Part shown: positions 42,310-50,970 of the stretch, piece after piece
Numbering within the stretch: the stretch's first letter is position 1
How the letters are laid out: each line of letters opens with the position of its first letter
Source: Thermoanaerobaculia bacterium
Lineage (GTDB): Bacteria > Acidobacteriota > Thermoanaerobaculia > Multivoradales > J023
NCBI GenBank assembly: GCA_030431255.1
Contig: JAUIJL010000023.1
Coordinates: 1-64,000, forward strand
Reading direction: 5' to 3'
Length of the DNA stretch: 64,000 bases
Program-made: the position numbers and the translations under genes
Notes under the pieces: generated by a model
The model's database searches: none
Told to the model about the DNA's origin: nothing
The model's input: only the letters and a program-made list of their open reading frames with translations

Positions 42310-45309
42310 CTAGCGTTCTGACTCGTGGCTCAACACTTCCAACCGACGCCTCAAATCGTCGGCCTGCCTACCCAGGGCCTCCTCGACCTGCATGAGGGCT
42401 TCGAGCACACTTTGGATCTGCTGTGAGCTTGCGGAGCCTTGAGCGTCGAGGTGCTCGAGCCGACGGCGCAGGATCGGCTCGGCCTCGCCGGCCCGGCCTA
42501 GGGCGACGAGGCAGCGGGCTCGCAAGACCTCGTTGCGCAGGCGATGGGAGTGCTCGTAGGGCAGGCCGGCTTCGAGCAACTCGCGGGCGGCTTCGGCTTC
42601 TTTCCACGCCAAGTCGACGTTGCCGGCGTCGAGCTCTAGGCGTGCCAGGTTGTTGCGGTACAAGCCCACCCGCGGATGGGTTTTGCCCCAGGCTTGCTCC
42701 ATGCCCTCGACCGCTTTGTGAAAGCTTTTTCGTCCGGCGTCCAGCTCCCCGAGCTGGTGGTGGGCGTATCCCAAGCTGTTGTGCAGGGCGGCCACGTGGT
42801 TGTTGGACGATCCCAGCCGTGGCTCCAAAACACCTTGAGCTTGCTCGAGGACTTCCAGGGCTTGCTCGTAGCGCTCCAGACGCAGCCAAGCGTTGCCTTG
42901 GTGTCGGAGGTAGACGCCGCACAGGGGATGCCCGGGCCCGAGGGTGGCGGCGATCACGGTGTAGGCCTGGGCGAAGCTTTCGATCGCTTGCTCGTCCTCA
43001 CCCCGGCGGACGTGCAACATGCCCATGTGCTCCAGGCTCTCCGCGACCTCGGGATGGCGCTCGCCATGGATGCCTCGACGCATGGTGAGGGCTTCTTGCA
43101 AGAGGGGCTCGGCCTCGTCGAAGCGTCGACGAATCGACAGCAGATTGCCCATCTCCGCGGCGGCTTCGGCCAGTCGAGGATCCGACTCGGAGGTCTGTGC
43201 TCTGAGCGCCACGAGAGCGCGGCGGAGGAGGGTTTCGGCTGGGTCGAGATCGCCGGCCAATCGCTCCACCCGGGCCGAGTGAACCCACACCGCGATCCGC
43301 TCGGGATGGCTCGGCCCGAGGTGAGTTTCCAGGGCGTGATCGGCGGCGGAAAGCAGCTCACGGGCTTGGTCGAAGTCACCTCGATCTCCCGCCAGGATGC
43401 CCAGGGAAAGACCGGCTCGGGTGGTGCGCGGATGGTTCGGGCCCCACAGCTCTTTGAGCAGCTCGAGGGCACCTCGCAGGAAGATCTCTGCTTCGTCGTA
43501 TCGGCCGTCCTCACGCAAGAGCATGCCCATCTTCCACTGCAGCTCGGCCCGCTCTCGACCGCCGGGAGGGGCGAGATCGTAGGCGCTTTGGAATAAGGGC
43601 TCGGCGTCTCGGAAATGGCCTCGGCGCTGCTCGGCGTGGGCGGAGCGGGTCAAGGCGAGGCTCTCCTCCCGGGGTCCCTGCGCCAGCTCCATGGCCCGAC
43701 GGGCCGCGTCCAGGGCTTGTTGGGGACGTCCCGCTTCCACCTCCAGCTCCGAGAGCAGGATGAGCGATTGGAAGAGGCCTTCCCGATCTCCGTCGCGGCT
43801 TTGACCGGCGATGGCGTTTTCCAGCAGATTCCGGGCGGTCGCCAGCTCTCCGAGACCCAGGTAGGCACGCCCCATGGCGGCTTCCAAATCGATTTGCACC
43901 GCGGCAGGGGCGTCCATGGTTCCCAGACGCTCGACGCTGCGGTCGAGCAGGGCGCGCACGGTGCGCGGGGCGGATTCGGCGAAGGGGTCGGCGTCGTGGA
44001 ATTGGCTCACCAGAAAGCCGGTGGTGAGCTCGGCGCGATCCCGTTCCGCGAACGTTGCCTGCCGTTGCAGCAGCAGGGCGATCAAGCTGCCGAGCAGCAA
44101 GGATAGGGCCAGTGCGGAGGCGGTCACCGCCAGGCGATGTCGACCGATGAATTTGGCGGCGCGGTAAGCAAAACCGGCGGAGCTCGCTTCCACGGGCAGG
44201 CCGTCGAGATGGCGCTCGAGATCCGCCGCCAGCTGCTCGGCCGAGGGGTAGCGACGGATCGGATCCTTCTCCAACGCCTTGAGCACGATGTGATCCACAT
44301 CACCCCGCAGTCGGCGGGCGAGCTTGCGTTTGGGAAGGCCGAGCAGGCTCTCGACCGATGACGAGCCCACGACTTGGGAGGGGCGGGTGGGCTCTTGCTC
44401 GCGGATCGCCCGAAGCAATTCGAAGGCCCCTTGATCGACGGCGACTTGGTGGGGTCGTCGACCGCTCAACAGCTCGTAGAGCAGCACACCCAAGGCATAA
44501 ACGTCGGTGGAGGTGGTCACCGCTCCGCCGGCGATTTGCTCCGGGCTGGCGTAGGCGGGGGTCATGGGGGTCAGGCCGGTGGCGGTCTCGGTGCCGCTCC
44601 GGGGCAGCGCCGCCTGGTCGAGCAATTTGGCGATGCCGAAATCCAGGAGCTTGGGCTCGCCGTCGGCGGTGACCAGGATGTTGCCCGGTTTCAAGTCCCG
44701 GTGCACCACCAGGTTTTGGTGGGCCGTGTGCACGGCGCCGCAGACCTTGACGAAGAGACGCAGACGGTCTTCCACGGAGGCCTGGCTCGTTTCGCACCAA
44801 CGGTCCACGGGCACGCCGTCGACCCATTCCATGACCAAATAGGGACGGCCGTCGTCGGTGGCGCCGCCGTCGAGCAGACGGGCGATGTTGGGGTGGCGCA
44901 GAGCGGCCAGAATCTCGCGCTCGGAGCGGAAGCGTTGGACCACCTCCGGGTCGAGCCAGCGCCCTTGCAGCAATTTGACCGCGACCCGTGTGGAATAGAC
45001 GCCGTCGGTCCGCTCCGCCAAATAGACCGCCCCCATGCCTCCTTTGCCGAGCAGCTCCAGGAGGCGATACGGCCCAACGGTTTCGGGCGCTTCGGACGAA
45101 GCCTCCCCACCCCAGAGCTCTTTGCCAGGCACATCGAATAGGGTGGGCTCTTCCTCGGCGGCTAGAATCAACGAATCTAGCTCGCGGCGTCGCTCAGCAT
45201 CCAGGTCGAGCCCGTTGAGGAAGATAGAACGTTCCTCCGTCTCCAGCTCGAGGGCGCGGTCCAGGATCTCCTCCAGCTCATTCCAGGGGTCGAGGGATTC
45301 CACGCTCAT
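42310..45309 (-). CDS. membrane serine/threonine protein kinase with TPR tail
   Basis: 999 residues. PknB-type kinase domain (~81-375): GKGGMGAVYLAE (P-loop), VAVKLL with Lys112, VVHRDLKPGNILV with catalytic Asp205, LLDFGIAKLL (DFG) and TPAYASPEQIAG. One membrane segment at ~395-417 (VTASALALSLLLGSLIALLL) separates it from a C-terminal region of about 580 residues made of TPR-like repeats (AMGRAYLGLGELATARNLLE, AAEMGNLLSIRRRFDEAEPL, HNSLGYAHHQLGELDAGRKS). The kinase is cytoplasmic and the TPR region probably faces the periplasm or binds partners. An ECF sigma gene lies 2 kb away; such sigma-kinase pairs are frequent in these phyla, so the sigma factor may belong to the same circuit. Confidence 0.92.
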   Translation of the reverse strand: MSVESLDPWNELEEILDRALELETEERSIFLNGLDLDAERRRELDSLILAAEEEPTLFDVPGKELWGGEASSEAPETVGPYRLLELLGKGGMGAVYLAERTDGVYSTRVAVKLLQGRWLDPEVVQRFRSEREILAALRHPNIARLLDGGATDDGRPYLVMEWVDGVPVDRWCETSQASVEDRLRLFVKVCGAVHTAHQNLVVHRDLKPGNILVTADGEPKLLDFGIAKLLDQAALPRSGTETATGLTPMTPAYASPEQIAGGAVTTSTDVYALGVLLYELLSGRRPHQVAVDQGAFELLRAIREQEPTRPSQVVGSSSVESLLGLPKRKLARRLRGDVDHIVLKALEKDPIRRYPSAEQLAADLERHLDGLPVEASSAGFAYRAAKFIGRHRLAVTASALALSLLLGSLIALLLQRQATFAERDRAELTTGFLVSQFHDADPFAESAPRTVRALLDRSVERLGTMDAPAAVQIDLEAAMGRAYLGLGELATARNLLENAIAGQSRDGDREGLFQSLILLSELEVEAGRPQQALDAARRAMELAQGPREESLALTRSAHAEQRRGHFRDAEPLFQSAYDLAPPGGRERAELQWKMGMLLREDGRYDEAEIFLRGALELLKELWGPNHPRTTRAGLSLGILAGDRGDFDQARELLSAADHALETHLGPSHPERIAVWVHSARVERLAGDLDPAETLLRRALVALRAQTSESDPRLAEAAAEMGNLLSIRRRFDEAEPLLQEALTMRRGIHGERHPEVAESLEHMGMLHVRRGEDEQAIESFAQAYTVIAATLGPGHPLCGVYLRHQGNAWLRLERYEQALEVLEQAQGVLEPRLGSSNNHVAALHNSLGYAHHQLGELDAGRKSFHKAVEGMEQAWGKTHPRVGLYRNNLARLELDAGNVDLAWKEAEAARELLEAGLPYEHSHRLRNEVLRARCLVALGRAGEAEPILRRRLEHLDAQGSASSQQIQSVLEALMQVEEALGRQADDLRRRLEVLSHESER

Positions 45310-45542
45310 CTTTGCATCCTACCGATTTCCGAAAAGACCGCGGTCCGGCCGTCGAATCAAATCCTCTGGCCCCGACTTCGATGATCCGAAGCCGGATCCG
45401 TTTTTCGCTACCCGAATGAACGCGGGCGAGCTGCCGTATCGGCACAAGAGCCGCTCGACTTCTTCTTTCAATGACCGTCCTCTTCGATGGTCATGGACTG
45501 TTCACTTCCTCTTCGACTTTTCCGACCTTAGGAGACTCTCCC

Positions 45543-47252
45543 ATGTTTTCTCCGTCTCTACATCTGAAGCATGTTCTCTCGACGACCGCGATCTTGCTCC
45601 TGCTCACCATCTTCTTGCTGCCCGTCCCAGCCTTGGCCCAAGTGCCCCAGGCGGCGGACGACTTCCACCGGGTATTGCTCGGCGAGGACACGAAAACCGT
45701 GACGTTTGCCGAGCTGCTGGCCAACGACGCGCACGTCGACGGCGCCACCGTAACCGTGGTGCGCCATGCCCTACGCGAGCAGAGCTCCGTGGAATCGAAC
45801 GCGATCGTCTTCACTCCCGACAACGATTTTTGGTCCGTGGGCAGCGACTTGGTGGTTTATCGGGTGGATACCGCGGCCGGCTCCTCGTTCGGAACGCTCT
45901 ACTTTGCCACCGAGCGCAATGCCTTTTTGCAACCTGCGGTCTTTGATTTCGAAGACCCCAATCAGCCGTTGCCCATGGGGGTCGGCTTGGTGCACGACCT
46001 CGGCGCCCCGCTGATCGGCACCGGCAGCATTCGAGTCCAGCCCGCGAGCACCGACGATGACGCTTATTTGGCGATACCCATCGACGGAGAGGGTGAATCG
46101 AATGTGGGCTCGGGAGAAACAGACGGCTGCGCCGGCGGCCTGGCGGAGATCCCGAGCGACGGCTCCGACGACATCAACGCCGCGGGTTATCTGCTCTTGC
46201 TGGGGGACGAAAACGCCGACGTGACGACCGCCCAGGCTCGGGTCGGGGTGACCCGCGGTCAGGGGGATCTCTTCATCGAGGTGCGCGTCTCGGACGCCAA
46301 CGGCCCAGGCGACTTTTCGAGGTCGGCGCTGCTGCCCAGGGGCAACGATAACGTCCGTTTTCGGGTGTCCTTCGCCCTTGAAAACAACTTCTTGATCGCC
46401 ATGTTGAGGGCGGACGGCCTCGCCGTCCGCTCACCGCAGGTCATGCATTTGGAAGAGGGACCGAGTCACATCAAAATCGGGTTTTTTCAGCCGGACGACG
46501 GCCCCGGTAGCGATCCCAGCCTGGTCTTCGACGACCTGACGCTCGGTGAAATTGGGCCGGATGTCGCGATGGATCGATGGATGCTCTACGACCCGATTCA
46601 GCAGGCGGACAACTTCGAGGACGGCACCCTCGACGCTTGGACGGACACCTGGGGAGCCGGGGTGGTCCAAGACGCCGCGTCGCTGATCACCGGCTCTCTG
46701 GGTCTCGGCATCACCCAATTCGATGCCAACGGCCCGACGTTCGTGTCGTACCAGCCGCCGGTCGGTGGTCCTGACGACAAGCGATTCCGCAAACTGACCG
46801 CCCGAGCGGAATTCGATCTGTCATCGTTCTCCATCCATTCGGGCTACCTCTTGCGTTTGATCGAGATCGGCTCCGACGAGCACGCAATCTTCGGCGTCAC
46901 AGATTTCGAGCTACGTGTCTTCGTCGATATCCACTCGCAGACGGGTTTTGGTCTCCGTCCCGCGTTTCGGCAAGACCACGGCAGCGGCTCCTACACCTGG
47001 TTCGACGGCGACGCGGTGCCATTGGACACTCTGTCCCCGAGGCTGGAGCTGCAGGTGGGTCGCTCCGACAGCTCCGCGGCCAACAACGGTTGGATACGCC
47101 TGTGGGTCGACGGCGAAAGGGTGTCGGAGCTCTTTGGTCTCGTCAATGACGATCAAATCCTGCGCACCGTGCACTTCGGAGCCAAAGCGTTCTCGACGGA
47201 GTCCGACGCGGAAGGACCGATCCGCATCGACGACGCCATGGTCACGCGTTGA
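45543..47252 (+). CDS. secreted protein with cadherin-like N-terminal domain
   Basis: I use ATG 45543, which follows AGGAG and opens the signal peptide STTAILLLLTIFLLPVPALA; 569 residues. After cleavage, AADDFHRVLLGEDTKTVTFA and ELLANDAHVDGATVTVV resemble the cadherin-like/VCBS domain of repeat proteins (ANDxDxDG...). The rest is rich in beta strands with two blocks (FRVSFALENNFLIAMLR and FDLSSFSIHSGYLLRLIEI) that may be jelly-roll modules. Many Asp/Gly turns suggest calcium binding. A GC-rich hairpin follows the stop. The function is probably in adhesion or at the surface; no enzyme motif was found. Confidence 0.65.
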   Translation: MFSPSLHLKHVLSTTAILLLLTIFLLPVPALAQVPQAADDFHRVLLGEDTKTVTFAELLANDAHVDGATVTVVRHALREQSSVESNAIVFTPDNDFWSVGSDLVVYRVDTAAGSSFGTLYFATERNAFLQPAVFDFEDPNQPLPMGVGLVHDLGAPLIGTGSIRVQPASTDDDAYLAIPIDGEGESNVGSGETDGCAGGLAEIPSDGSDDINAAGYLLLLGDENADVTTAQARVGVTRGQGDLFIEVRVSDANGPGDFSRSALLPRGNDNVRFRVSFALENNFLIAMLRADGLAVRSPQVMHLEEGPSHIKIGFFQPDDGPGSDPSLVFDDLTLGEIGPDVAMDRWMLYDPIQQADNFEDGTLDAWTDTWGAGVVQDAASLITGSLGLGITQFDANGPTFVSYQPPVGGPDDKRFRKLTARAEFDLSSFSIHSGYLLRLIEIGSDEHAIFGVTDFELRVFVDIHSQTGFGLRPAFRQDHGSGSYTWFDGDAVPLDTLSPRLELQVGRSDSSAANNGWIRLWVDGERVSELFGLVNDDQILRTVHFGAKAFSTESDAEGPIRIDDAMVTR

Positions 47253-47255
47253 GGC

Positions 47256-47276
47256 GGCCGGGGAAAAACCCCGGCC
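47256..47276. terminator. hairpin between convergent genes
   Basis: GGCCGGGG-AAAAA-CCCCGGCC, an 8-bp GC stem 4 bp after the stop of the secreted protein gene and 12 bp from the end of the convergent sigma gene. No long T-run, so termination strength is uncertain. Confidence 0.55.
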
Positions 47277-47288
47277 CTCGTTTGGCCC

Positions 47289-47945
47289 TTATTCACCGGC
47301 CTTGAGGTGATGGTGGAGCCAAGCCTTGGCGAGCTTGTATTGGCGGGTCACCGTCGGGCGTGAAATTCCCATCACCTCGGCGGTTTCTTCTTGGGTCAGC
47401 CCGCCGAAGACCCGCAGCTCGATGATCTTCGCCCGCTGAGGGTCGCGACGCGTCAGGTCCTCGAGGGCGTCGTCCAAGGCGACGAATTCATCGCTGCGGG
47501 CCTCAAAAGCATCCAACGCCTCGTTGATCGGCACTTTCTCGTCTCGACCTCCCCGTTTCCAGCTCGATCGCGCCCGGGCGTGGTCGACGATCACCCGTCG
47601 CATGATCCGCACCGCCACGGCGAAAAAATGCCCGCGGTCTTGGAATTTCAGGCGTTTTTGGTCCACCAGGCGCAGGAACGCTTCGTGGACCAAGGCCGTG
47701 GGTTGCAGGGTTCCGGGTCGCTCGCGTGCCATCAGACCCCCGGCGATGCGTCGCATCTCTTGGTAGACCAGGGGAACCAGCTCTTCGACGGCGTCGTCGG
47801 AGCCCCCGTGCCAATGCTGAAGCCAACGGGTCACGGTTCTGCCGTCCACCGGCGGAGCGTCGTCGAGGGTGAGCAGATGGGCCACGCCCACGCCGAGGGT
47901 CTCACCCGGCCCGCCTAATCCCGCCGCTCGATTGTTTGAGGCCAT
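47289..47945 (-). CDS. ECF-family RNA polymerase sigma factor
   Basis: 218 residues from ATG 47945, chosen because GGAGGAAGG precedes it; the upstream ATG at 47978 adds only a basic stub. Region 2: LVPLVYQEMRRIAGGLMARE, then LQPTALVHEAFLRLV and FFAVAVRIMRRVIVDHARAR. Region 4: DPQRAKIIELRVFGGLTQEE, then TAEVMGISRPTVTRQYKLAK. The sequence pattern fits the TIGR02999-type ECF group (long linker with the LQPTALVHEAF motif), usually encoded near Ser/Thr kinases, and a TPR kinase lies about 2 kb away. No anti-sigma gene is adjacent. Regulation may be by phosphorylation, as in related groups, but this is inferred. Confidence 0.9.
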   Translation of the reverse strand: MASNNRAAGLGGPGETLGVGVAHLLTLDDAPPVDGRTVTRWLQHWHGGSDDAVEELVPLVYQEMRRIAGGLMARERPGTLQPTALVHEAFLRLVDQKRLKFQDRGHFFAVAVRIMRRVIVDHARARSSWKRGGRDEKVPINEALDAFEARSDEFVALDDALEDLTRRDPQRAKIIELRVFGGLTQEETAEVMGISRPTVTRQYKLAKAWLHHHLKAGE

Positions 47946-48127
47946 ACGCCTTCCTCCCTTTCTATGTCTCGGCGCCATTTTAGCGCGGAAAAATTTTTCC
48001 GCACTCGATCCGATTCAATCTCCCGTTTCCGCGTCCCAGGGGAAGCGCGCGTACATCCTCACAATCACATCCAGTGTCAGTGTGCCGCCACTTTCGCTCT
48101 CCGGGCACCTTGTAAAGGAGATCGAAT

Positions 48128-48271
48128 ATGTCCGCCCTCTACCACCTCACCTGTTCGCCGGACCGTCGTCCGTTCCGGCGCGCCCTTCGTCGAGGAGATA
48201 TCGACCTTGGGGATTTCAATCCCTTTGACGATGATCTTCCTGAGCTCGACGATTGGGATGGGTACAACTGA
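48128..48271 (+). CDS. orphan 47-residue peptide gene
   Basis: ATG 48128 lies 7 nt after a near-perfect AAAGGAG. The peptide has a basic N-half (SPDRRPFRRALRRG) and a very acidic, aromatic C-half (DLGDFNPFDDDLPELDDWDG), ending YN. An intrinsic terminator follows 31 bp later, so this is a complete single-gene transcription unit. No signal peptide and no modification enzyme nearby. The charge switch and Asp-rich end could suit a RiPP precursor, a nucleic-acid mimic (anti-restriction or anti-repressor type) or a small regulator. I do not recognise a family. Confidence 0.6.
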   Translation: MSALYHLTCSPDRRPFRRALRRGDIDLGDFNPFDDDLPELDDWDGYN

Positions 48272-48302
48272 TCGTTGAGTCAAATACGATCTGAAACCTT
48301 TT

Positions 48303-48332
48303 CGAGCCGGGTACGCGCCCGGCTCGTTTTTT
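48303..48332 (+). terminator. intrinsic terminator of the small peptide gene
   Basis: Stem CGAGCCGGG / CCCGGCTCG (9 bp), six-nt loop, followed directly by TTTTTT (48327-48332). Confidence 0.9.
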
Positions 48333-48516
48333 ATATGCGAACCAAAAGACGACAAAGTAGAAGGTCTCCATCGCAAGCTGCTCGCATAGCGAACGTCGCC
48401 GAGCTCGGGCGTCGATGATCCTGGAATGGGGCCCGCAGCCCGTAAAGAGACTGTGTAGCGTCAGAGGTTGTCGAATAAGCGGAACATAATCAATGCTTTG
48501 CGGCGTTCCCGCTATA

Positions 48517-48531
48517 CGAACGTTCGCTATG
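48517..48531. promoter_or_regulatory. operator-like palindrome upstream of platform promoter 2
   Basis: The core CGAACGTTCG (48517-48526) is palindromic; the right half extended to CGTTCGCTATG (48521-48531) matches the reverse complement of CATAGCGAACG at 48385-48395. The arrangement and spacing equal those in copy 1. The left half differs by one base from copy 1. Confidence 0.55.
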
Positions 48532-48536
48532 GAGCG

Positions 48537-48566
48537 TTGACTGTTCGGTCAAGCTGCGGCTAAGAT
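48537..48566 (+). promoter_or_regulatory. predicted Pc-like promoter of cassette array 2
   Basis: TTGACT (48537-48542), 18-bp spacer, TAAGAT (48561-48566). The same -35 and spacing as copy 1, about 155 bp upstream of the CD-NTase start. Confidence 0.55.
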
Positions 48567-48720
48567 TTGGAAAGGGAGACCGTTATCAATGCAAAGGCCA
48601 AACGCAGGCATGTTCGCGGTTAGGTCGTGTCGTAGAGCATGGGGAATATCGTTGATACGCGAAATTTACCTAAACAAGGTTCGCTTCCGGGGATGACCTG
48701 ATGGTGAAAGGATCTGCAGT

Positions 48721-49617
48721 ATGACTATGGTTCAGGACACCAGGCTGGCGGCCTGGGCTCAAGGTCCATCTGTTACTGAAGAGCAACGAGTAGAGAATGC
48801 CCAGCGGATGGTTCGAGAAGCTATTCAGCAAAGCCCTGCGCTTCAGGCGAGGAACATCGCCGTCTTTGTTCAGGGTTCTCATCGCAATAGAGTCAATGTG
48901 GTGCAAGGCAGCGATGTAGATCTTGGGGTGCTTTGCTACGACACCTATTTCCCACACTATCCTGACGACAACGTCAAGGCCTTAGCCGAGAGGACTGCCC
49001 TGCCCGCGACCTATACATACTCGGTGTTTAAGGATGAGATCGAACAAGCGTTGGTCGCTAAGTTCGGCCGATTCTCCGTGAGTCGAGGGCGTAAGGCCTT
49101 TGATGTCACGGGAAACACTTATCGAGTTGAAGCCGATGTTGCAGCCTTCTTCGAACACCGTCGGTATACGAGCGCTACTCGCTATCACTCTGGCGTCGAG
49201 ATGATCCCTGACGATTACCAGCCCCCTAGGATTCGGAACTGGCCAGAACAGCACTACGGAAACGGTGTTGCGAAGAACCAACGGACGTACCGCAGATACA
49301 AGCGAGTTGTCAGGATGCTTAAGAAGCTACGGCTCGAGATGTCCGAGAATGGTATTCAGTCGGCGACAAACACTCCAGGGTTTCTGATTGAGTGTCTAGT
49401 CTTCAACGCTCCCGATACAACGTTTGGCAGCAGCGAAAACAGAGAGTTGCTCAAGTCCGCTCTCGCATGGCTGTATTCGAATACCCAGCGCGATGAGGAG
49501 TGCAACGAATGGGGGGAGGTGAGCGAGCTGAAGTACATCTTCAGAGGATCACAACCTTGGACGCGAGCTAGCGCAAACCAGTTCCTACTTGACGCATGGG
49601 CGTACTTCGGTTTCTAA
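48721..49617 (+). CDS. CBASS cyclic oligonucleotide synthase (CD-NTase)
   Basis: 298 residues. The nucleotidyltransferase signature is complete: FVQGSHRNRVNVVQGSDVDL gives the GS pair (52-53) and Asp65/Asp67, and RVEADVAAFF gives the third acidic residue (near 138). A helical C-terminal half with AKNQRTYRRYKRVVRMLKKL is the usual CD-NTase partner domain. On phage infection such enzymes make a cyclic di- or trinucleotide that activates an effector. The effector gene (Cap15-like) originally began 3 bp after this stop; an IS3 element now separates them. The clade cannot be fixed by eye, though Cap15 partners are often CdnE- or related enzymes. It is the first gene after platform 2. Confidence 0.88.
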   Translation: MTMVQDTRLAAWAQGPSVTEEQRVENAQRMVREAIQQSPALQARNIAVFVQGSHRNRVNVVQGSDVDLGVLCYDTYFPHYPDDNVKALAERTALPATYTYSVFKDEIEQALVAKFGRFSVSRGRKAFDVTGNTYRVEADVAAFFEHRRYTSATRYHSGVEMIPDDYQPPRIRNWPEQHYGNGVAKNQRTYRRYKRVVRMLKKLRLEMSENGIQSATNTPGFLIECLVFNAPDTTFGSSENRELLKSALAWLYSNTQRDEECNEWGEVSELKYIFRGSQPWTRASANQFLLDAWAYFGF

Positions 49618-49620
49618 AGA

Positions 49621-49623
49621 ATG
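49621..49623 (+). repeat. 3-bp target duplication (ATG), left copy
   Basis: ATG immediately before the left end of the IS3 element, repeated at 50971-50973 after its right end. Before insertion a single ATG stood here, the start codon of the Cap15 gene. Confidence 0.75.
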
Positions 49624-49649
49624 TGGACTTGCCCCGGTTCAGTGGACAG
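49624..49649. repeat. IS3 left inverted repeat
   Basis: Begins TGGACTTGCCCCGGTTCAGT and ends GGACAG. It pairs with 50945-50970 at 22 of 26 positions. Confidence 0.9.
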
Positions 49650-49657
49650 TTTAGTTG

Positions 49658-50605
49658 TTATGGGTTTTCAAATAGCTGAGGAAAATCAGTCGTAGTAGCT
49701 CCGGATTCCGGAACCGCGATTTTCCACAAATTTTCCGCAGGATATCCACAGGTTTCTTCACAGGTTGCGGATTCTTCATGCTCGAATTGCATCGGACTCC
49801 TCTGGCCCAGCGCCGAATGACGGCGGTATCGATTGTAAAAGCTCTCAATGAACTCGAACACCGCGCTCCGCGCCTCTTGTCGACTGCGGAAGGTGGACCG
49901 GTCGATGAGCTCACATTCCAGAGTCGCGAAGAAGCTCTCGCACATCGCGTTGTCGTAGCAGTCGCCCACCGAACCCGTAGATGGCTGCACTCCAGCCACT
50001 TTACAGCGCCTACCGAACGCGATCGACGTGTACTGGCTCCCTTGATCGGAATGATGGATCACCGAGGACGGACGCCGCTGCTCCAGGGCCATGTCCAAGG
50101 CCTCCAGCACCAACTCGGTTCGCAAGTGCGGGCGCATGCACCAGCCGACGACTCTTCGACTCCAGACATCCAGCACCACCGCCAGGTACAGAAAACCCGC
50201 CCAAGTCGGAATATAGGTGATGTCCGCGATCCACAGGCGATCCGGACCCTCCGCGGTGAAATCCCGGTCCACCAGATCCGGGATCGAACGACTCTCCGGA
50301 TTGCGAACGGTCGTGCGCCGGGCTTTCCGGCGGCACACGCCCCGCAAGTCGTCGGCTTTCATCAGTCTTGCCACCCGCTTTCGGCTCACCCGTTCACCCT
50401 CGGCCACCAGATCTGCGGTCACCCGCGGGGATCCGTAGGTCCCTCGAGATGCCTTGTGGAAGCCTCTGATTTTCTCGGTCAGCTCCCTGTCTCGCACCTC
50501 ACGGTCCGAAGGACGGCGGCCGAGCCATGCATAGTAGCCGCTCTTGGAGACTCCCAATACACGGCACAACGTGCTCACTTTGTGCTCGGCCCGGTGCGCG
50601 CTCAC
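49658..50605 (-). CDS. IS3-family transposase orfB (DDE catalytic subunit)
   Basis: 315 residues from GTG 50605, overlapping the orfA stop by 4 bp. HTH_21-like N-terminus (KVSTLCRVLGVSKSGYYAWL), then an RVE integrase core with the DDE triad: LWIADITYIPT, IHHSDQGSQYTS and DNAMCESFFATLECELI; the end FIESFYNRYRRHSALGQRSP is typical. The full enzyme is made as an OrfAB fusion by -1 frameshifting at a run of seven A (50668-50662), where the -1 frame is open straight into orfB. Confidence 0.93.
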   Translation of the reverse strand: MSAHRAEHKVSTLCRVLGVSKSGYYAWLGRRPSDREVRDRELTEKIRGFHKASRGTYGSPRVTADLVAEGERVSRKRVARLMKADDLRGVCRRKARRTTVRNPESRSIPDLVDRDFTAEGPDRLWIADITYIPTWAGFLYLAVVLDVWSRRVVGWCMRPHLRTELVLEALDMALEQRRPSSVIHHSDQGSQYTSIAFGRRCKVAGVQPSTGSVGDCYDNAMCESFFATLECELIDRSTFRSRQEARSAVFEFIESFYNRYRRHSALGQRSPMQFEHEESATCEETCGYPAENLWKIAVPESGATTTDFPQLFENP

Positions 50606-50916
50606 GAATTCGAACCCCGCGACGGGATCGACCCGGCCTCCTGCGCGAACCAGGCCGCGGCTTTTTTTAGGATTTCCTTTTCCTCGCGTAGCCGGCGATT
50701 CTCACGTCGCAATTGCCGTAGCTCCTCGCGTTCGGCGGTGGTCAAGCCGTCCTCACGGCGACCTTCGTCGAGGTCTGCTTGGGCGACCCATTTACGAATG
50801 GTGACCGCCGACGGCTCATACTGCTTGGCGAGTTTGGCAGGGCTGTTGCCGGCCCGAGCGAGCTCGACGATCTCTTTCTTGAATTCTGCTGGATATTCGG
50901 GGCGTGATTTCGGCAT
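50602..50916 (-). CDS. IS3-family transposase orfA (DNA-binding subunit)
   Basis: 104 residues from ATG 50916 with AAGGAGG upstream. Helix-turn-helix (YPAEFKKEIVELARAGNSPA, then AVTIRKWV) followed by a leucine-zipper-like coiled coil (ELRQLRRENRRLREEKEILK). Near its 3' end the codons CTA AAA AAA G form an A7 slippery site for -1 frameshifting into orfB. OrfA alone usually regulates transposition. Confidence 0.92.
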   Translation of the reverse strand: MPKSRPEYPAEFKKEIVELARAGNSPAKLAKQYEPSAVTIRKWVAQADLDEGRREDGLTTAEREELRQLRRENRRLREEKEILKKAAAWFAQEAGSIPSRGSNS

Positions 50917-50944
50917 CGGGACCTCCTTGCTCGAAAGAGCATAC

Positions 50945-50970
50945 CTGTCCACGAAACCGGGGCAACTTCA
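50945..50970. repeat. IS3 right inverted repeat
   Basis: Read on the minus strand it begins TGAAGTTGCCCCGGTTTCGT and ends GGACAG, matching the left repeat with four mismatches. The plus-strand ATG at 50971 follows directly. Confidence 0.9.

Larger units (their letters stand above)
48385..48679 (+). other. integron platform-like leader, copy 2 (promoter plus attI-like site)
   Basis: Homolog of 22160-22453 and almost exactly the same length. It ends TACCTAAACAAGG, then TTCGCT at the presumed crossover (48679/48680); the end is close to the attI1 end CCTAAAACAAAG^TT. The cassette that follows starts TTCGCT, and its attC R'' at 51607 is AGCGAAC, the exact reverse complement of GTTCGCT. This confirms the crossover position. 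No integrase gene lies on either side. Confidence 0.75.
49624..50970 (-). mobile_element. IS3-family insertion sequence, complete (1347 bp)
   Basis: Two overlapping ORFs (orfA, orfB), 26-bp terminal inverted repeats matching at 22 positions (both starting TG, ends TG...CA), and 3-bp flanking duplication ATG. orfA and orfB are both intact, so the element is potentially mobile. It is inserted in the CBASS cassette exactly at the junction between CD-NTase and Cap15 genes, transcribed against them. Confidence 0.92.

Noticed and set aside
48385-48720. The small 47-residue gene and the platform as one unit
   Set aside because: A strong terminator at 48303-48332 separates them, and copy 1 has no equivalent peptide gene.
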